From the NCBI RefSeq assembly GCF_006443095.1, contig NZ_VFWZ01000002.1, positions 744,001 to 808,000 of the forward strand: a stretch of 64,000 nt of DNA, given 5' to 3'. Origin of the DNA: Aquimarina algicola (lineage in GTDB: Bacteria; Bacteroidota; Bacteroidia; Flavobacteriales; Flavobacteriaceae). The notes beneath the pieces are model-generated. The model had not been told where the DNA came from and did not search any database. It worked only from the letters and a program-made list of their open reading frames with translations. A program made the position numbers and the translations under genes. Below are positions 1 to 8,632 of this stretch, piece by piece. Each line of letters opens with the position of its first letter. Position 1 is the first letter of the stretch.

Positions 1-136
1 ATAAGGAGATGTAACCGCATATATGGATTGAGTTTTCAACAAATGTGGGCAACGATCTCTCCATATAAAATTTTATTCTGTTAGTGTAGTCAAATTTTCT
101 GTGAACGATAAGAATTCTCATTTTATTTATATCCAA

Positions 137-165
137 AAAAACCTCTCAGTTTTGAGAGGTTTTTG
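137..165. terminator. bidirectional intrinsic terminator
   Basis: The arms CCTCTCA and TGAGAGG form a GC-containing stem with a short T loop. The hairpin is preceded by an A-run and followed by a T-run, so it can terminate transcription in either direction. It lies just downstream of the small minus-strand peptide gene that ends at 186. Bases 1-136 hold no gene that I can support. Confidence 0.75.
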
Positions 166-185
166 TTATTTTTCTAGAGTTTCTT

Positions 186-359
186 TTAAAGAGGAATGCA
201 TGTTCTATTTACGCATGCCCAGTCAAACTCTCCTGTTACATTAAAACAATCTCTTCTTGTTCTACATCCAATCGGAAATATAATCCCTCCTCCATTTATA
301 CTACTTTGTTCTTTTTTTGATAAAATAACAGCCTTCTTTAAATTTTTAATTTGATTCAT
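186..359 (-). CDS. double-glycine-leader bacteriocin-like peptide precursor
   Basis: Short precursor whose leader reads LKKAVILSKKEQSSINGG, the form of Bacteroidota GG-type leaders that are cleaved by C39-peptidase ABC exporters. The mature part after GG is about 30 residues with four cysteines, consistent with two disulfides. I chose the internal Met (MNQIKNLKK...) as the start because the leader normally begins just before it; an upstream Met at 392 would add 11 hydrophobic residues. No exporter or modification enzyme is adjacent. The leader call is fairly firm; antimicrobial or signalling function is inferred. Confidence 0.6.
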   Translation of the reverse strand: MNQIKNLKKAVILSKKEQSSINGGGIIFPIGCRTRRDCFNVTGEFDWACVNRTCIPL

Positions 360-478
360 AATGATTAAAGTTAAAATTATAATTGTTTTCATAAAACTAT
401 TTATAAGTCTCTGTTTTTCAAACTACAAAAACATCAGATTAATAAATTTGATCTTCTTTATGGAGATCACAAGAAGGG

Positions 479-1231
479 TTATTTTTTCAAAATCCGTCCT
501 CTATATTTTTTACTACCAATGGATAAAGAATAGGTTAAATATCGTCCCATACTAGAAGTGACTTTATACGCTATTGTATGTTTTCCTTTCGAATATACTT
601 TATTGCTTATTACAGAAAGTTCTTTGGCAAGTGTTTCTATGCCTAAAGATACTTTTTCTTTAGTATTAGTAATTTCAAAATCAAAATACAGTACTGATTC
701 AAAAGGTATAGGATATACCTTAATATTTGGACTTGATTTGATGCGTATCAATTGCCTTGATTCAAATACAATTTCTTTATTATCTATAATGACATAAATT
801 TTTAATGTATAAAGAGTACTTAATCTGAAATCTGACAACGCAATACTAATATTTTCATGTACAGCATATTCATTATCAGCATCTTTGGGTTTTATTATTA
901 TAGGATTTGTTCCTCCCCCAGGAATAGGGTCTAATGCCATCAGCTCAACAATTACCTCGTCTACCTTTTTAATATTATTATTCATTGTTTTTGCCGTAAT
1001 CAATAGATTAAGATTACCCTCTTGATTGATCTCCTGTGGAAAATCATTCGGTAATACCATTATTGGCTCCGATGCTAATTCTTTTTCTAAATGTATATGT
1101 AGTCTTTCTCCTTGATAACTACTATTATTATTTAATGGCAAACGTTCTAAATGATGTTGTGCATTTATAATTGTTGTGATAAAAAGAGAGAAATAACTAA
1201 AAATAAGGAGGTGTAAAAAATTGATTTTCAT
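479..1231 (-). CDS. secreted protein with T9SS type A sorting domain
   Basis: 250 residues. The N-terminus is a signal peptide (MKINFLHLLIFSYFSLFITT, ending near INAQ). The last roughly 80 residues match a type IX secretion type A sorting domain: the 'VYPIPF' motif near residue 175, alternating hydrophobic strands, a glycine before the 'YLTYSLSIG' strand, and a basic lysine-rich end (GRILKK). The protein is therefore expected to cross the outer membrane by T9SS and be released or anchored at the surface. The middle region (about 30-170) is beta-rich with no recognised domain. It is monocistronic between the GG-peptide and the TPR regulator. Confidence 0.7.
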   Translation of the reverse strand: MKINFLHLLIFSYFSLFITTIINAQHHLERLPLNNNSSYQGERLHIHLEKELASEPIMVLPNDFPQEINQEGNLNLLITAKTMNNNIKKVDEVIVELMALDPIPGGGTNPIIIKPKDADNEYAVHENISIALSDFRLSTLYTLKIYVIIDNKEIVFESRQLIRIKSSPNIKVYPIPFESVLYFDFEITNTKEKVSLGIETLAKELSVISNKVYSKGKHTIAYKVTSSMGRYLTYSLSIGSKKYRGRILKK

Positions 1232-1289
1232 GTGTATTTAGATTTTAACTATATACACAAATATATACTTAAGCATGATTGGCATTAAC

Positions 1290-1329
1290 CTTCATTAATA
1301 TCAAATTTATAAATTTGATATTAATGAAG
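1290..1329. repeat. perfect 40-bp palindrome at a gene end
   Basis: The two 19-base arms (starting CTTCATTAATATCAAATTT) are perfect reverse complements around a 2-base centre. The palindrome overlaps the stop codon of the TPR regulator, which lies at 1321-1323. It is almost entirely AT and lacks a T-run, so it is not a classic terminator. It could act as an mRNA 3' stabiliser or a dyad binding site. Confidence 0.7.
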
Positions 1330-3069
1330 ATCGCTTTCGTTTTTATTCTTTTTAATCTGTTTTAGATAGTATGACGGTGTTAAACTTGTTTGATTCTTAA
1401 ACGCTTTTACAAAAGTATTTACGCTTTTATACCCGAGTTCTTCTCCTATTCCTTTTATAGTATAAGACATAAACCTCGAATCTGTTTTTAGGATTTCGAG
1501 AAAATAGTCAATTCTTAATGTATTCAGATATTCAGTAAAAGATTTTTGTTTGTATTGATTAAGTACTTTAGAAAGATAGACAGTATTCGTTTCTAATTGT
1601 TTTGCTGTATTATATAGATTACAGTCCATTTTGATGTAAAACAACTCTTTTTCTAATATTTTAAGTTTCTCAATTAAGTTTTGCGCTTTTTCATCTGTCA
1701 AAACACTTGTCTTTTTACTTTTACTTTTCGCAGGAGCAGTATTAATCTTTTCCTGAAGCTGATTAAAAAGTATTTTACTCTTTTTTATTTTTTTATTGTA
1801 AACGACAGTTTTATATATTGAAAATATGATGACAATTGCCAATAGTATAATGACGATAATCAAGGTTTTCTTATTCTCTATATTTTTTAAAGACAAGGTT
1901 TGATTTTTATGTCGTAGCCCCTCGATATTTTCTTTATAAATTTCTCTTCGGGTATCTGTATCGTTTTGATAAAGGATTTTTTGTATTGATCTGTAGGCAT
2001 TGCTATATGCTAACTGCTTGGCATCATCTTCTAATTTTTCTGCACATAGATAAGCTAAATCATACATTTCTAGTATATTTTTGATTTCACTTTTCTCTCT
2101 ATCTTTTATCAGTTCAAAATTTTCTATTAACACATTATGTGCACTATTATATTCACTTTTTATATATAATACTTTTGCTATGTAATAATTCGTTAGTAAA
2201 AAATTGACATTCGAATTGTTATCATCCAAAAGCTTTTGGGATTCATACAATTTTTTTAATGCTACATCAGGTTCTCCTTTTTTAATAAATACCTCTCCTA
2301 TATTCATCAAAAAAATACCCTGATTCTCTTTCAAATTATGATCTCTCGATAACTCAAGTCCTATATTATTATATTTAATGGCATTATCTATATCTCCGGT
2401 CTCATAATACGAAAGCGCTAAATGTAATATTACAGAGGTATAATCTTCGATAAGAAAATTTTCATCGTCTTTTAAAGCTTCCATGAGCTCAAAAATTTCT
2501 TTAAAAGAAGTAAGCGCTTCTTCAAATTCCTGAATTTCGATTCTTATGATACCAATATTATTAAGAAAGCTTATTCTATATTGAGTGAGATCATCTTTGG
2601 GGTCTATTAATTTTTCTCCTAGCAAAAAAATTTCCAGTGCTTTTTTGTACTGCCTGTTATCTACATAAGCACTTCCTTTAAGCAAATAACCACTCAACGT
2701 TCTAGTCTTTTTCAAGACTCCATCTGGTATCACCGTTAGTGCAGAATCTACATATTTAATTGTCTTTTGATATTCAGAATTGCGATAGTATGCAACTCCC
2801 AAATCATAATAGGCCAAATACTGCATCCCAAGATCATTTTTCTTAGACTTAGCAAGAAATGCATGTGCATAATCAACTGCCAAAAGAATATCTTGAGACA
2901 TCGTAGTATATATAAGGTCTCTAATACTATCTGTAGATTTACTTTTATTGATCCATTGAATTAGTGTAGTATCTTTTTTTTGAAATCGTTTAGGGTTTTT
3001 CTGAAAAAAATACCCTTTAGCAAAACAAAAAGAAAAGAACAAAAACAGTAGTACTGTTCTAGTAGTCAT
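1321..3069 (-). CDS. membrane TPR protein with C-terminal AraC-type HTH
   Basis: 582 residues. Signal-like N-terminus (RTVLLFLFFSFCFAKG), then about 320 residues of tetratricopeptide repeats, one transmembrane helix (TLIIVIILLAIVIIFSIYK, about residue 400), a basic linker, and a C-terminal AraC-family HTH ('YTIKGIGEELGYKSVNTFVKAF', about 530-560). This is the common Bacteroidota one-component architecture with periplasmic TPRs sensing a ligand and a cytoplasmic DNA-binding domain. The regulated genes are unknown; the divergent ABC/TonB operon beginning at 3.4 kb is the nearest candidate target. Confidence 0.8.
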   Translation of the reverse strand: MTTRTVLLFLFFSFCFAKGYFFQKNPKRFQKKDTTLIQWINKSKSTDSIRDLIYTTMSQDILLAVDYAHAFLAKSKKNDLGMQYLAYYDLGVAYYRNSEYQKTIKYVDSALTVIPDGVLKKTRTLSGYLLKGSAYVDNRQYKKALEIFLLGEKLIDPKDDLTQYRISFLNNIGIIRIEIQEFEEALTSFKEIFELMEALKDDENFLIEDYTSVILHLALSYYETGDIDNAIKYNNIGLELSRDHNLKENQGIFLMNIGEVFIKKGEPDVALKKLYESQKLLDDNNSNVNFLLTNYYIAKVLYIKSEYNSAHNVLIENFELIKDREKSEIKNILEMYDLAYLCAEKLEDDAKQLAYSNAYRSIQKILYQNDTDTRREIYKENIEGLRHKNQTLSLKNIENKKTLIIVIILLAIVIIFSIYKTVVYNKKIKKSKILFNQLQEKINTAPAKSKSKKTSVLTDEKAQNLIEKLKILEKELFYIKMDCNLYNTAKQLETNTVYLSKVLNQYKQKSFTEYLNTLRIDYFLEILKTDSRFMSYTIKGIGEELGYKSVNTFVKAFKNQTSLTPSYYLKQIKKNKNESDLH

Positions 3070-3406
3070 AAGAGTGAGTGTGAATTAATTTATAAAAAGT
3101 GATGTCTTAAAACTACTTACAATAATATAAAAAAACTACTCTTGCTTTATAATTATAGAGATTAAATGAATTGATCTCTGTAGTGACAACCTTTCAAAGC
3201 TTTTTCTCTAATTGAATTGACAGAACGATACATGTATATAGGTACTCTCTTATAGATAAGTTTTCTATATAGACTAAAAGTAATTATGGTAACGCGCTCT
3301 AATAATATATCAACATGTAGACCGAAGAATTATCTATAACGATTATAAATAACTAAAGTTTTGTTAAAATAAAGTATCTCTTTTCAATATTTCTGAAATT
3401 GCGCCG
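3070..3406. other. intergenic region without a gene
   Basis: This 337-base AT-rich spacer separates the divergent TPR regulator and the plus-strand transport operon. It should hold both promoters. I see no ORF, strong hairpin or clear TTTG-TAnnTTTG pair that I would commit to. Confidence 0.6.
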
Positions 3407-3715
3407 ATGTATCAGCGTATACTCACATATATCATTACTCTCTTATTTACTGTTGTATTCATCGCTCCTAGAATAGTAAACTTGCATGTCTTAAGTCACC
3501 TGTCTGATGAGAATGATACACCTATTTCTTGTGAGCTTTGCGATGTTTTGATATATACATCCCAACTTGATTTAGCCAAAGATGATGTATCTTATTTTGA
3601 GAACACATCACAAAATCTATCCGGTTTATTTGTGGTAGTACCTCAATATAATACTCCACAAGAAAAGATTGTTTCTCCAACTTTTATCTATAATAAACCT
3701 CCACCTCTTTTATAG
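3407..3715 (+). CDS. small exported or membrane protein ahead of the ABC/TonB operon
   Basis: 102 residues with one N-terminal hydrophobic helix (ILTYIITLLFTVVFIAP), a short histidine-containing stretch (VNLHVLSHLS) and a CELC pair, then a polar C-terminus ending PPPLL. Flavobacterial proteins of this shape often precede metal or iron uptake receptors, but I cannot name a family. It lies 260 bases upstream of the ATPase gene on the same strand, possibly in the same transcript. A role in metal sensing or binding through the His/Cys residues is inference only. Confidence 0.5.
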   Translation: MYQRILTYIITLLFTVVFIAPRIVNLHVLSHLSDENDTPISCELCDVLIYTSQLDLAKDDVSYFENTSQNLSGLFVVVPQYNTPQEKIVSPTFIYNKPPPLL

Positions 3716-3974
3716 AGAATATCTTTACAATTTTTGCACAAATTTCATCTACAAAGAGAACTTATATTTAAGTAGTTTTTCTGTTCAGCATCCTATTATC
3801 CTTGATATTTATCTAATGATTTAGATAGTATAAAATACGATCATGATACATTTAGTGAAAAAAACAACGTGTCAAACAGAATATTTAGGTATTCCTTTAC
3901 TTTTTAAAAAGTAAAGTTTCCAATCGAATTTAAGAACATTAATCGTCAATATCTTATTCTAATAATCATATCAT

Positions 3975-4670
3975 ATGCTCGAAGCAATAAACCTTACCAA
4001 AACATATGGTAAGCATCAGGCACTTAGCCAACTCAATCTATCTGTCGACAAAGGGGAAATTTTTTGTTTACTAGGTCAAAACGGTGCTGGTAAAACGACA
4101 ACCATCAATCTATTTTTAGGGCTAATCGAGGCGACAAGTGGTGAAGCCTTAGTTAACGGAATTGCTGTTAAGCCTAATCATAATAAGACTACAAAAATGA
4201 TTGCCTATATCCCCGAAGTTGTACAATTATACGGTAATCTCTCAGGAATTGAAAACTTAAACTTCTTTAGTAGATTAGCGGGTTTTAAATACAACCCTAC
4301 TGAGCTATCTCGGTTTTTATCAAAAGCAGGACTTCAAGAATCTGCACATCAAAACAAATTATCCTCTTACTCAAAAGGGATGCGACAAAAAGTAGGGATA
4401 GCTATCGCACTTTCTAAAAATGCTGATTATATTTTTATGGATGAACCTATTTCTGGTTTGGATCCAAAGGCAACATTAGAATTCACCAAAATCTGTAAAG
4501 AATTGAGTAGTGAAGGCAAAGCTATTTTTATGGCTACCCATGATATTTTTAACGCCGTAAATGTAGGAACCAAAATTGGCATTATGAAAGAAGGAAAATT
4601 GGTCCATACCTCAGACACCAACACCATCAATGCTACCGAACTACAAAATCTATACTTAAAAACCATCTAA
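3975..4670 (+). CDS. ABC transporter ATP-binding protein (CcmA/NosF-like)
   Basis: 231 residues. Walker A is GQNGAGKTT (about residue 36), the signature appears as 'SSYSKGMRQKVGIAIAL' (about 135), Walker B as 'YIFMDEPISGLDP', and an H-loop as 'ATHD'. This is the single-domain ATPase type that pairs with ABC-2 or DUF3526 permeases. It energises the two DUF3526 permeases encoded 2.5 kb downstream, with a TonB receptor between them. The direction of transport is not determined by sequence. Spacing to the receptor gene is 23 bases, so an operon is likely. Confidence 0.9.
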   Translation: MLEAINLTKTYGKHQALSQLNLSVDKGEIFCLLGQNGAGKTTTINLFLGLIEATSGEALVNGIAVKPNHNKTTKMIAYIPEVVQLYGNLSGIENLNFFSRLAGFKYNPTELSRFLSKAGLQESAHQNKLSSYSKGMRQKVGIAIALSKNADYIFMDEPISGLDPKATLEFTKICKELSSEGKAIFMATHDIFNAVNVGTKIGIMKEGKLVHTSDTNTINATELQNLYLKTI

Positions 4671-4693
4671 ACTTAAAAAACACATTCAACAAA

Positions 4694-7177
4694 ATGAACA
4701 TTTTCAAATCATCAACCTCACTATTATTTATATTCATTTGCTTTGTCTCTTTTGCACAGGCGCAAGTGAAAGGAACTGTCGTAGACAGTCAAAATATTCC
4801 TATTATCGGAGCAACGATTTCATTAAAAAGTGAAGCCAATACATTTGGTAAATTAACCGATGACTCCGGACAATTTGAGATCAGTGCTCCAACAGGAAAT
4901 TATAGCATCGAGATACGATATTTAGGATTTCAATCGTATAAAAACACTATAGAAGTTAGTGAAGATACCGCATACGACATAGGAACCGTAACCTTAGAAG
5001 ACGGCCCCGAACAATTACAAAGTGTAGAAGTAATAGGTAGAGCAAGAACCGATTACAATAGTGATTATTCATTTTCATCTACCAAAATCGCTATCGCAAA
5101 CAAAGAACTGCCACAAGCAATTTCTACGGTTACCAAAGAGTTGTTTCAAGACAAACAAGCTTTTCAGATCGCTGATGCGATTAGTACCGCAAGTGGTGTG
5201 AATCACACCGGTAATTACAATCATTTTAGCATTAGAGGACTAATTAAAGTAGAAGATGGTCAGGTGGTTAATGGCTTGAGAACCCGCCAATTTTATTTCT
5301 TACAACCCATTACTTCTCATATTGAGCGAGCCGAAGTAATCAAAGGACCATCATCGGTAACGTTCTCTAGTGTAGACCCTGGTGGAACTGTGAATATGGT
5401 GACCAAAAAACCACTTAAAGAAAAAAGAAGCGAAATAAGTGCAACTGTAGGAAGTTTTGGTACCCTAAGAGCTACTGCAGACTTTACCGGACCATTAAAC
5501 AAATCAGAAACTTTATTATACCGTCTTAATGCTGCTGTACAAGAAGCCAGATCTTTTCGTGATTTAGTACAAAACAATCAATTATTAGTGAGTCCTTCTG
5601 TCACTTTTAAACCTAATAACACCACTGCGCTTAATGTAGAAATGATCTATAGTAGTGGTGAAGGAAATCTGGATCGTGGTCAACCTCTGTTTGGTGCTAT
5701 CAATGGTGAATTTGACTTAAGAAGCACAGATGTTTCTACAAATGTTGCTGCCGCCAATGATTTTTATATTTCAAACGAGTTTTTAATGATTGGTAATTTC
5801 AACAAACAGATTACAGACAATATTGGTTTTAATGCTTCTTATATGAAACAAACTTGGGAAGAAGACCTTGCTGAGCATCGAGTAGCAGGTTCGGCTGCTG
5901 TAGATATCGCAGGAAACCCAATACCTACATTAGCAGAATTACGCTATACAGAAAGACAGCAATTTTGGATTACCGACAATTACAATGCTTATATTAATTT
6001 TGACTTAGAAAAGAACAATATTACCAATAAACTCTTGATAGGATATGATGGGAGCCGATGGGAGCGTACTATAGGTGGAGCTTCAAACGGAGCTCGTCGA
6101 TACAGAAGACTAAATGGAACTGCAACTTCGTTTGACCCTGCAGAGGCAGATCAATTCGAAACTATAGAAATTGACGGAGTTATTGCTCCCAGACCTAATG
6201 TTGACCATTTTAATCTTGCAGACCCTAATAATACGGCACGAGAAACTTCAGGATATATCATTTCTGAATTTGCCGTACCTGGTAATCTTACAACATCAGA
6301 TGGTATTTATATCCAGAATCAATTCAAAATAGGAAAATTTTCAGCGCTGCTAAACCTGCGTTACGATTTTTATGAAGATATATTCGATTATAAGGGCGAA
6401 GAGCAATCTTTTAAGAATGAAGCTTTTATCCCAAGAATCGGACTCACATATGAAGTTTCTGATATCGTTAGTGTTTATGGTTCGTATATAGAAGGGTTCC
6501 AACCTCAAGCCAATACCATTAGTTTATCGCCATTTACAGGAGATTTCTTTTTTGGTGCATTACCCTCTAATTTTGATCCTTTAGAAAGTAGTAATGTAGA
6601 AGTTGGTGCCAAAGCAGAGTTCCTAAACGGAAGACTAGCTATGAATGCTGCAGTATATTCAATTACTCAAAAAAATCTACTAATTCAGGATCCTAATGAT
6701 GAAACAGTATTAACACAAAGAGGAGAGCAGCGTAGTCGCGGTTTTGAATGGGATGTGAACGGTCATATATTACCGAATCTTCAGATTAGTGCTTCTTATT
6801 CATTTATAGATGCAGAGATTATTGAAGATGATGATCCAACTTTGATAGGAGATCGCGTTGGTGGTACACCAGAGCATAGCGCTAATTTCTGGGGTAAATA
6901 TGATTTTTCTAATGGATATTTAAGAAATTTTGGCGTAGGCTTAGGAGTTCAGTACCGTGGTGATAGCTTCTCTTGGTTTGGCGATCGTTTATTATTGCCG
7001 GATTATACTGTTGTTGATGCTGCTGCCTATTATCGCCCCTCAGGAAGTGACATACAAATCTCTTTAAAGGTTAATAATGTTTTTGATAAAACCTATTGGA
7101 ATGGAGCACTTAATGGATCTAGACTTTTTCCGGGGGCTCCTCGCAATATATTCTTAACCACAACGTATAAATTTTAA
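4694..7177 (+). CDS. TonB-dependent siderophore-type receptor
   Basis: 827 residues. Signal peptide (SSTSLLFIFICFVSFAQAQ), a carboxypeptidase-like regulatory domain (about 24-105: 'VKGTVVDSQNIPIIGATISL'), a plug domain (about 130-240: 'ISTVTKELFQDKQAFQIADAI', 'IERAEVIKGPSSVTFSSVDPGG'), and a 22-strand-type barrel ending in the terminal Phe of 'TTTYKF'. The plug resembles FhuA/FecA-like siderophore receptors. It would bind an iron chelate or similar ligand at the outer membrane and import it with TonB-ExbBD. Placement inside an ABC operon suggests that receptor and ABC proteins handle the same substrate. The next gene starts directly after its stop codon. Confidence 0.9.
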   Translation: MNIFKSSTSLLFIFICFVSFAQAQVKGTVVDSQNIPIIGATISLKSEANTFGKLTDDSGQFEISAPTGNYSIEIRYLGFQSYKNTIEVSEDTAYDIGTVTLEDGPEQLQSVEVIGRARTDYNSDYSFSSTKIAIANKELPQAISTVTKELFQDKQAFQIADAISTASGVNHTGNYNHFSIRGLIKVEDGQVVNGLRTRQFYFLQPITSHIERAEVIKGPSSVTFSSVDPGGTVNMVTKKPLKEKRSEISATVGSFGTLRATADFTGPLNKSETLLYRLNAAVQEARSFRDLVQNNQLLVSPSVTFKPNNTTALNVEMIYSSGEGNLDRGQPLFGAINGEFDLRSTDVSTNVAAANDFYISNEFLMIGNFNKQITDNIGFNASYMKQTWEEDLAEHRVAGSAAVDIAGNPIPTLAELRYTERQQFWITDNYNAYINFDLEKNNITNKLLIGYDGSRWERTIGGASNGARRYRRLNGTATSFDPAEADQFETIEIDGVIAPRPNVDHFNLADPNNTARETSGYIISEFAVPGNLTTSDGIYIQNQFKIGKFSALLNLRYDFYEDIFDYKGEEQSFKNEAFIPRIGLTYEVSDIVSVYGSYIEGFQPQANTISLSPFTGDFFFGALPSNFDPLESSNVEVGAKAEFLNGRLAMNAAVYSITQKNLLIQDPNDETVLTQRGEQRSRGFEWDVNGHILPNLQISASYSFIDAEIIEDDDPTLIGDRVGGTPEHSANFWGKYDFSNGYLRNFGVGLGVQYRGDSFSWFGDRLLLPDYTVVDAAAYYRPSGSDIQISLKVNNVFDKTYWNGALNGSRLFPGAPRNIFLTTTYKF

Positions 7178-8632
7178 ATGATGAAATGGGCAAATGTTAA
7201 GTTATTTGCATTGAACTTATGGCACAATGCAACCACACCAAAAACTTTTTATCTCTTATACACAATTTTTATACTACTCACAGCGTATGCTGCTGTGAGT
7301 AGTATTCAAAATCATATCATTCAAAATGATATCAGAAAAGATCATCAAGTAAAAGCCAGACAAAGTTGGGAGGCCAACCCGGACAAACATCCACATCGAA
7401 TGGCTCATTTTGGCACTTTTGCCTTTAGAATAAATTCGATTTTAGGAATATTCGATTATGGTTTAGAAAGCTTTACTGGTAATACCGTTTTCTTAGAAGC
7501 GCATCGGCAAAATAGTGTTAACTTTTCTGAAGCTACATTCTCGACAGGTACATTGAGGTTTGGTGAGTTAAGCTTAGCATTATTACTGCAATTAGTATTA
7601 CCATTAATTCTTTTTTTTATTGGGTTTTCTAGTGTTGCCGCTGATAGACAAAATGGAACTTTGAAGATACTGTTATCACAAGGCGCCACTTGGAAAGAGA
7701 TTCTTTTCGGAAAATCAATCGGGCTTTTAGGCATCTCTTTACTATTCTATATCCCTATTTTTTTGATAGTAACGATTACCTTTTTGGTATTTGGAGATCA
7801 AGCTGTAAAAGATTTTCGTTGGACACGATTATTGATCATCGGTTTAGGATACTTAGCATTTCTATTTGTTGTATCTGCGTTGACTATTATTGTATCAACA
7901 AGTAGTAGTAATCCAAAAAACGCATTATTAAGGTTATTAGGCATCTGGTTATTATTGGTAGTACTTTTACCAAAATCTGCTCAAGCAATGGGTAATTATT
8001 GGTTTCCGACGCCAAGTAAATTAGCTTTTCAGTCGGCTATAGAAAAAGAAGCAATTCAAAAAGGAGATAGTCATAATCCAGATGATCCACATTACAATAA
8101 GCTACGTGACTCGGTTTTGACTGCTCATAATGTAAGTGAAGTCACTGATTTACCTTTCAACTATTCTGGTTTTGTAATGCGCGAAGGCGAAAAGATCACA
8201 TCGAACCTTTATAAAAAACACCACGCAAATCTGATCAATATCTATAGAAATCAAAATGATGTAACTCGATTTTCATCTTTTATCAACCCATTTACTGCGA
8301 TCAAACAGTTATCGATGATTATGGCAGGAACAGATTTTTCGTCTTACATCGATTTTCAATATCAAGCAGATACATATCGCTATCAATTAGCTCAAGCCAT
8401 GAATGAACTGCAAATGGAATATATAAGCCCAAAGAAAAAAAGCGGTTCTGAGGGAAAAACCCATGTTGTAGGGCATGAACACTGGGAAGAGTTCTCTGAT
8501 TTTAGCCACAAACCAATGACATTTAGCAATTCGATTAAAGAAGCTTTTCCTATATTGACCTCAATGATATTATGGATAATTATAGCTTTTGGTTTATTAC
8601 TATTCACTTCAAAAAAAGCAAGGGCGATATGA
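7178..8632 (+). CDS. DUF3526-type ABC transporter permease, first copy
   Basis: 484 residues. One N-terminal helix (KTFYLLYTIFILLTAYAAV), a large extracytoplasmic domain (about 50-140), then membrane helices ('LALLLQLVLPLILFFIGF', 'IGLLGISLLFYIPIFLIVTI', 'LLIIGLGYLAFLFVVSALTI', 'LLGIWLLLVVLLP'), a second soluble domain and a last helix near 460. This two-soluble-domain topology is typical of DUF3526 ABC-2 permeases. It begins at the base after the receptor stop codon and overlaps the next permease by ATGA, so translational coupling is likely. It probably forms a heterodimer with the second permease. Confidence 0.8.
   Translation: MMKWANVKLFALNLWHNATTPKTFYLLYTIFILLTAYAAVSSIQNHIIQNDIRKDHQVKARQSWEANPDKHPHRMAHFGTFAFRINSILGIFDYGLESFTGNTVFLEAHRQNSVNFSEATFSTGTLRFGELSLALLLQLVLPLILFFIGFSSVAADRQNGTLKILLSQGATWKEILFGKSIGLLGISLLFYIPIFLIVTITFLVFGDQAVKDFRWTRLLIIGLGYLAFLFVVSALTIIVSTSSSNPKNALLRLLGIWLLLVVLLPKSAQAMGNYWFPTPSKLAFQSAIEKEAIQKGDSHNPDDPHYNKLRDSVLTAHNVSEVTDLPFNYSGFVMREGEKITSNLYKKHHANLINIYRNQNDVTRFSSFINPFTAIKQLSMIMAGTDFSSYIDFQYQADTYRYQLAQAMNELQMEYISPKKKSGSEGKTHVVGHEHWEEFSDFSHKPMTFSNSIKEAFPILTSMILWIIIAFGLLLFTSKKARAI

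Noticed and set aside
8572..8628. Upstream start for the second DUF3526 permease
   Set aside because: It lies within the previous gene; the ATG at 8629 overlaps its stop codon as ATGA and gives the expected N-terminal helix.
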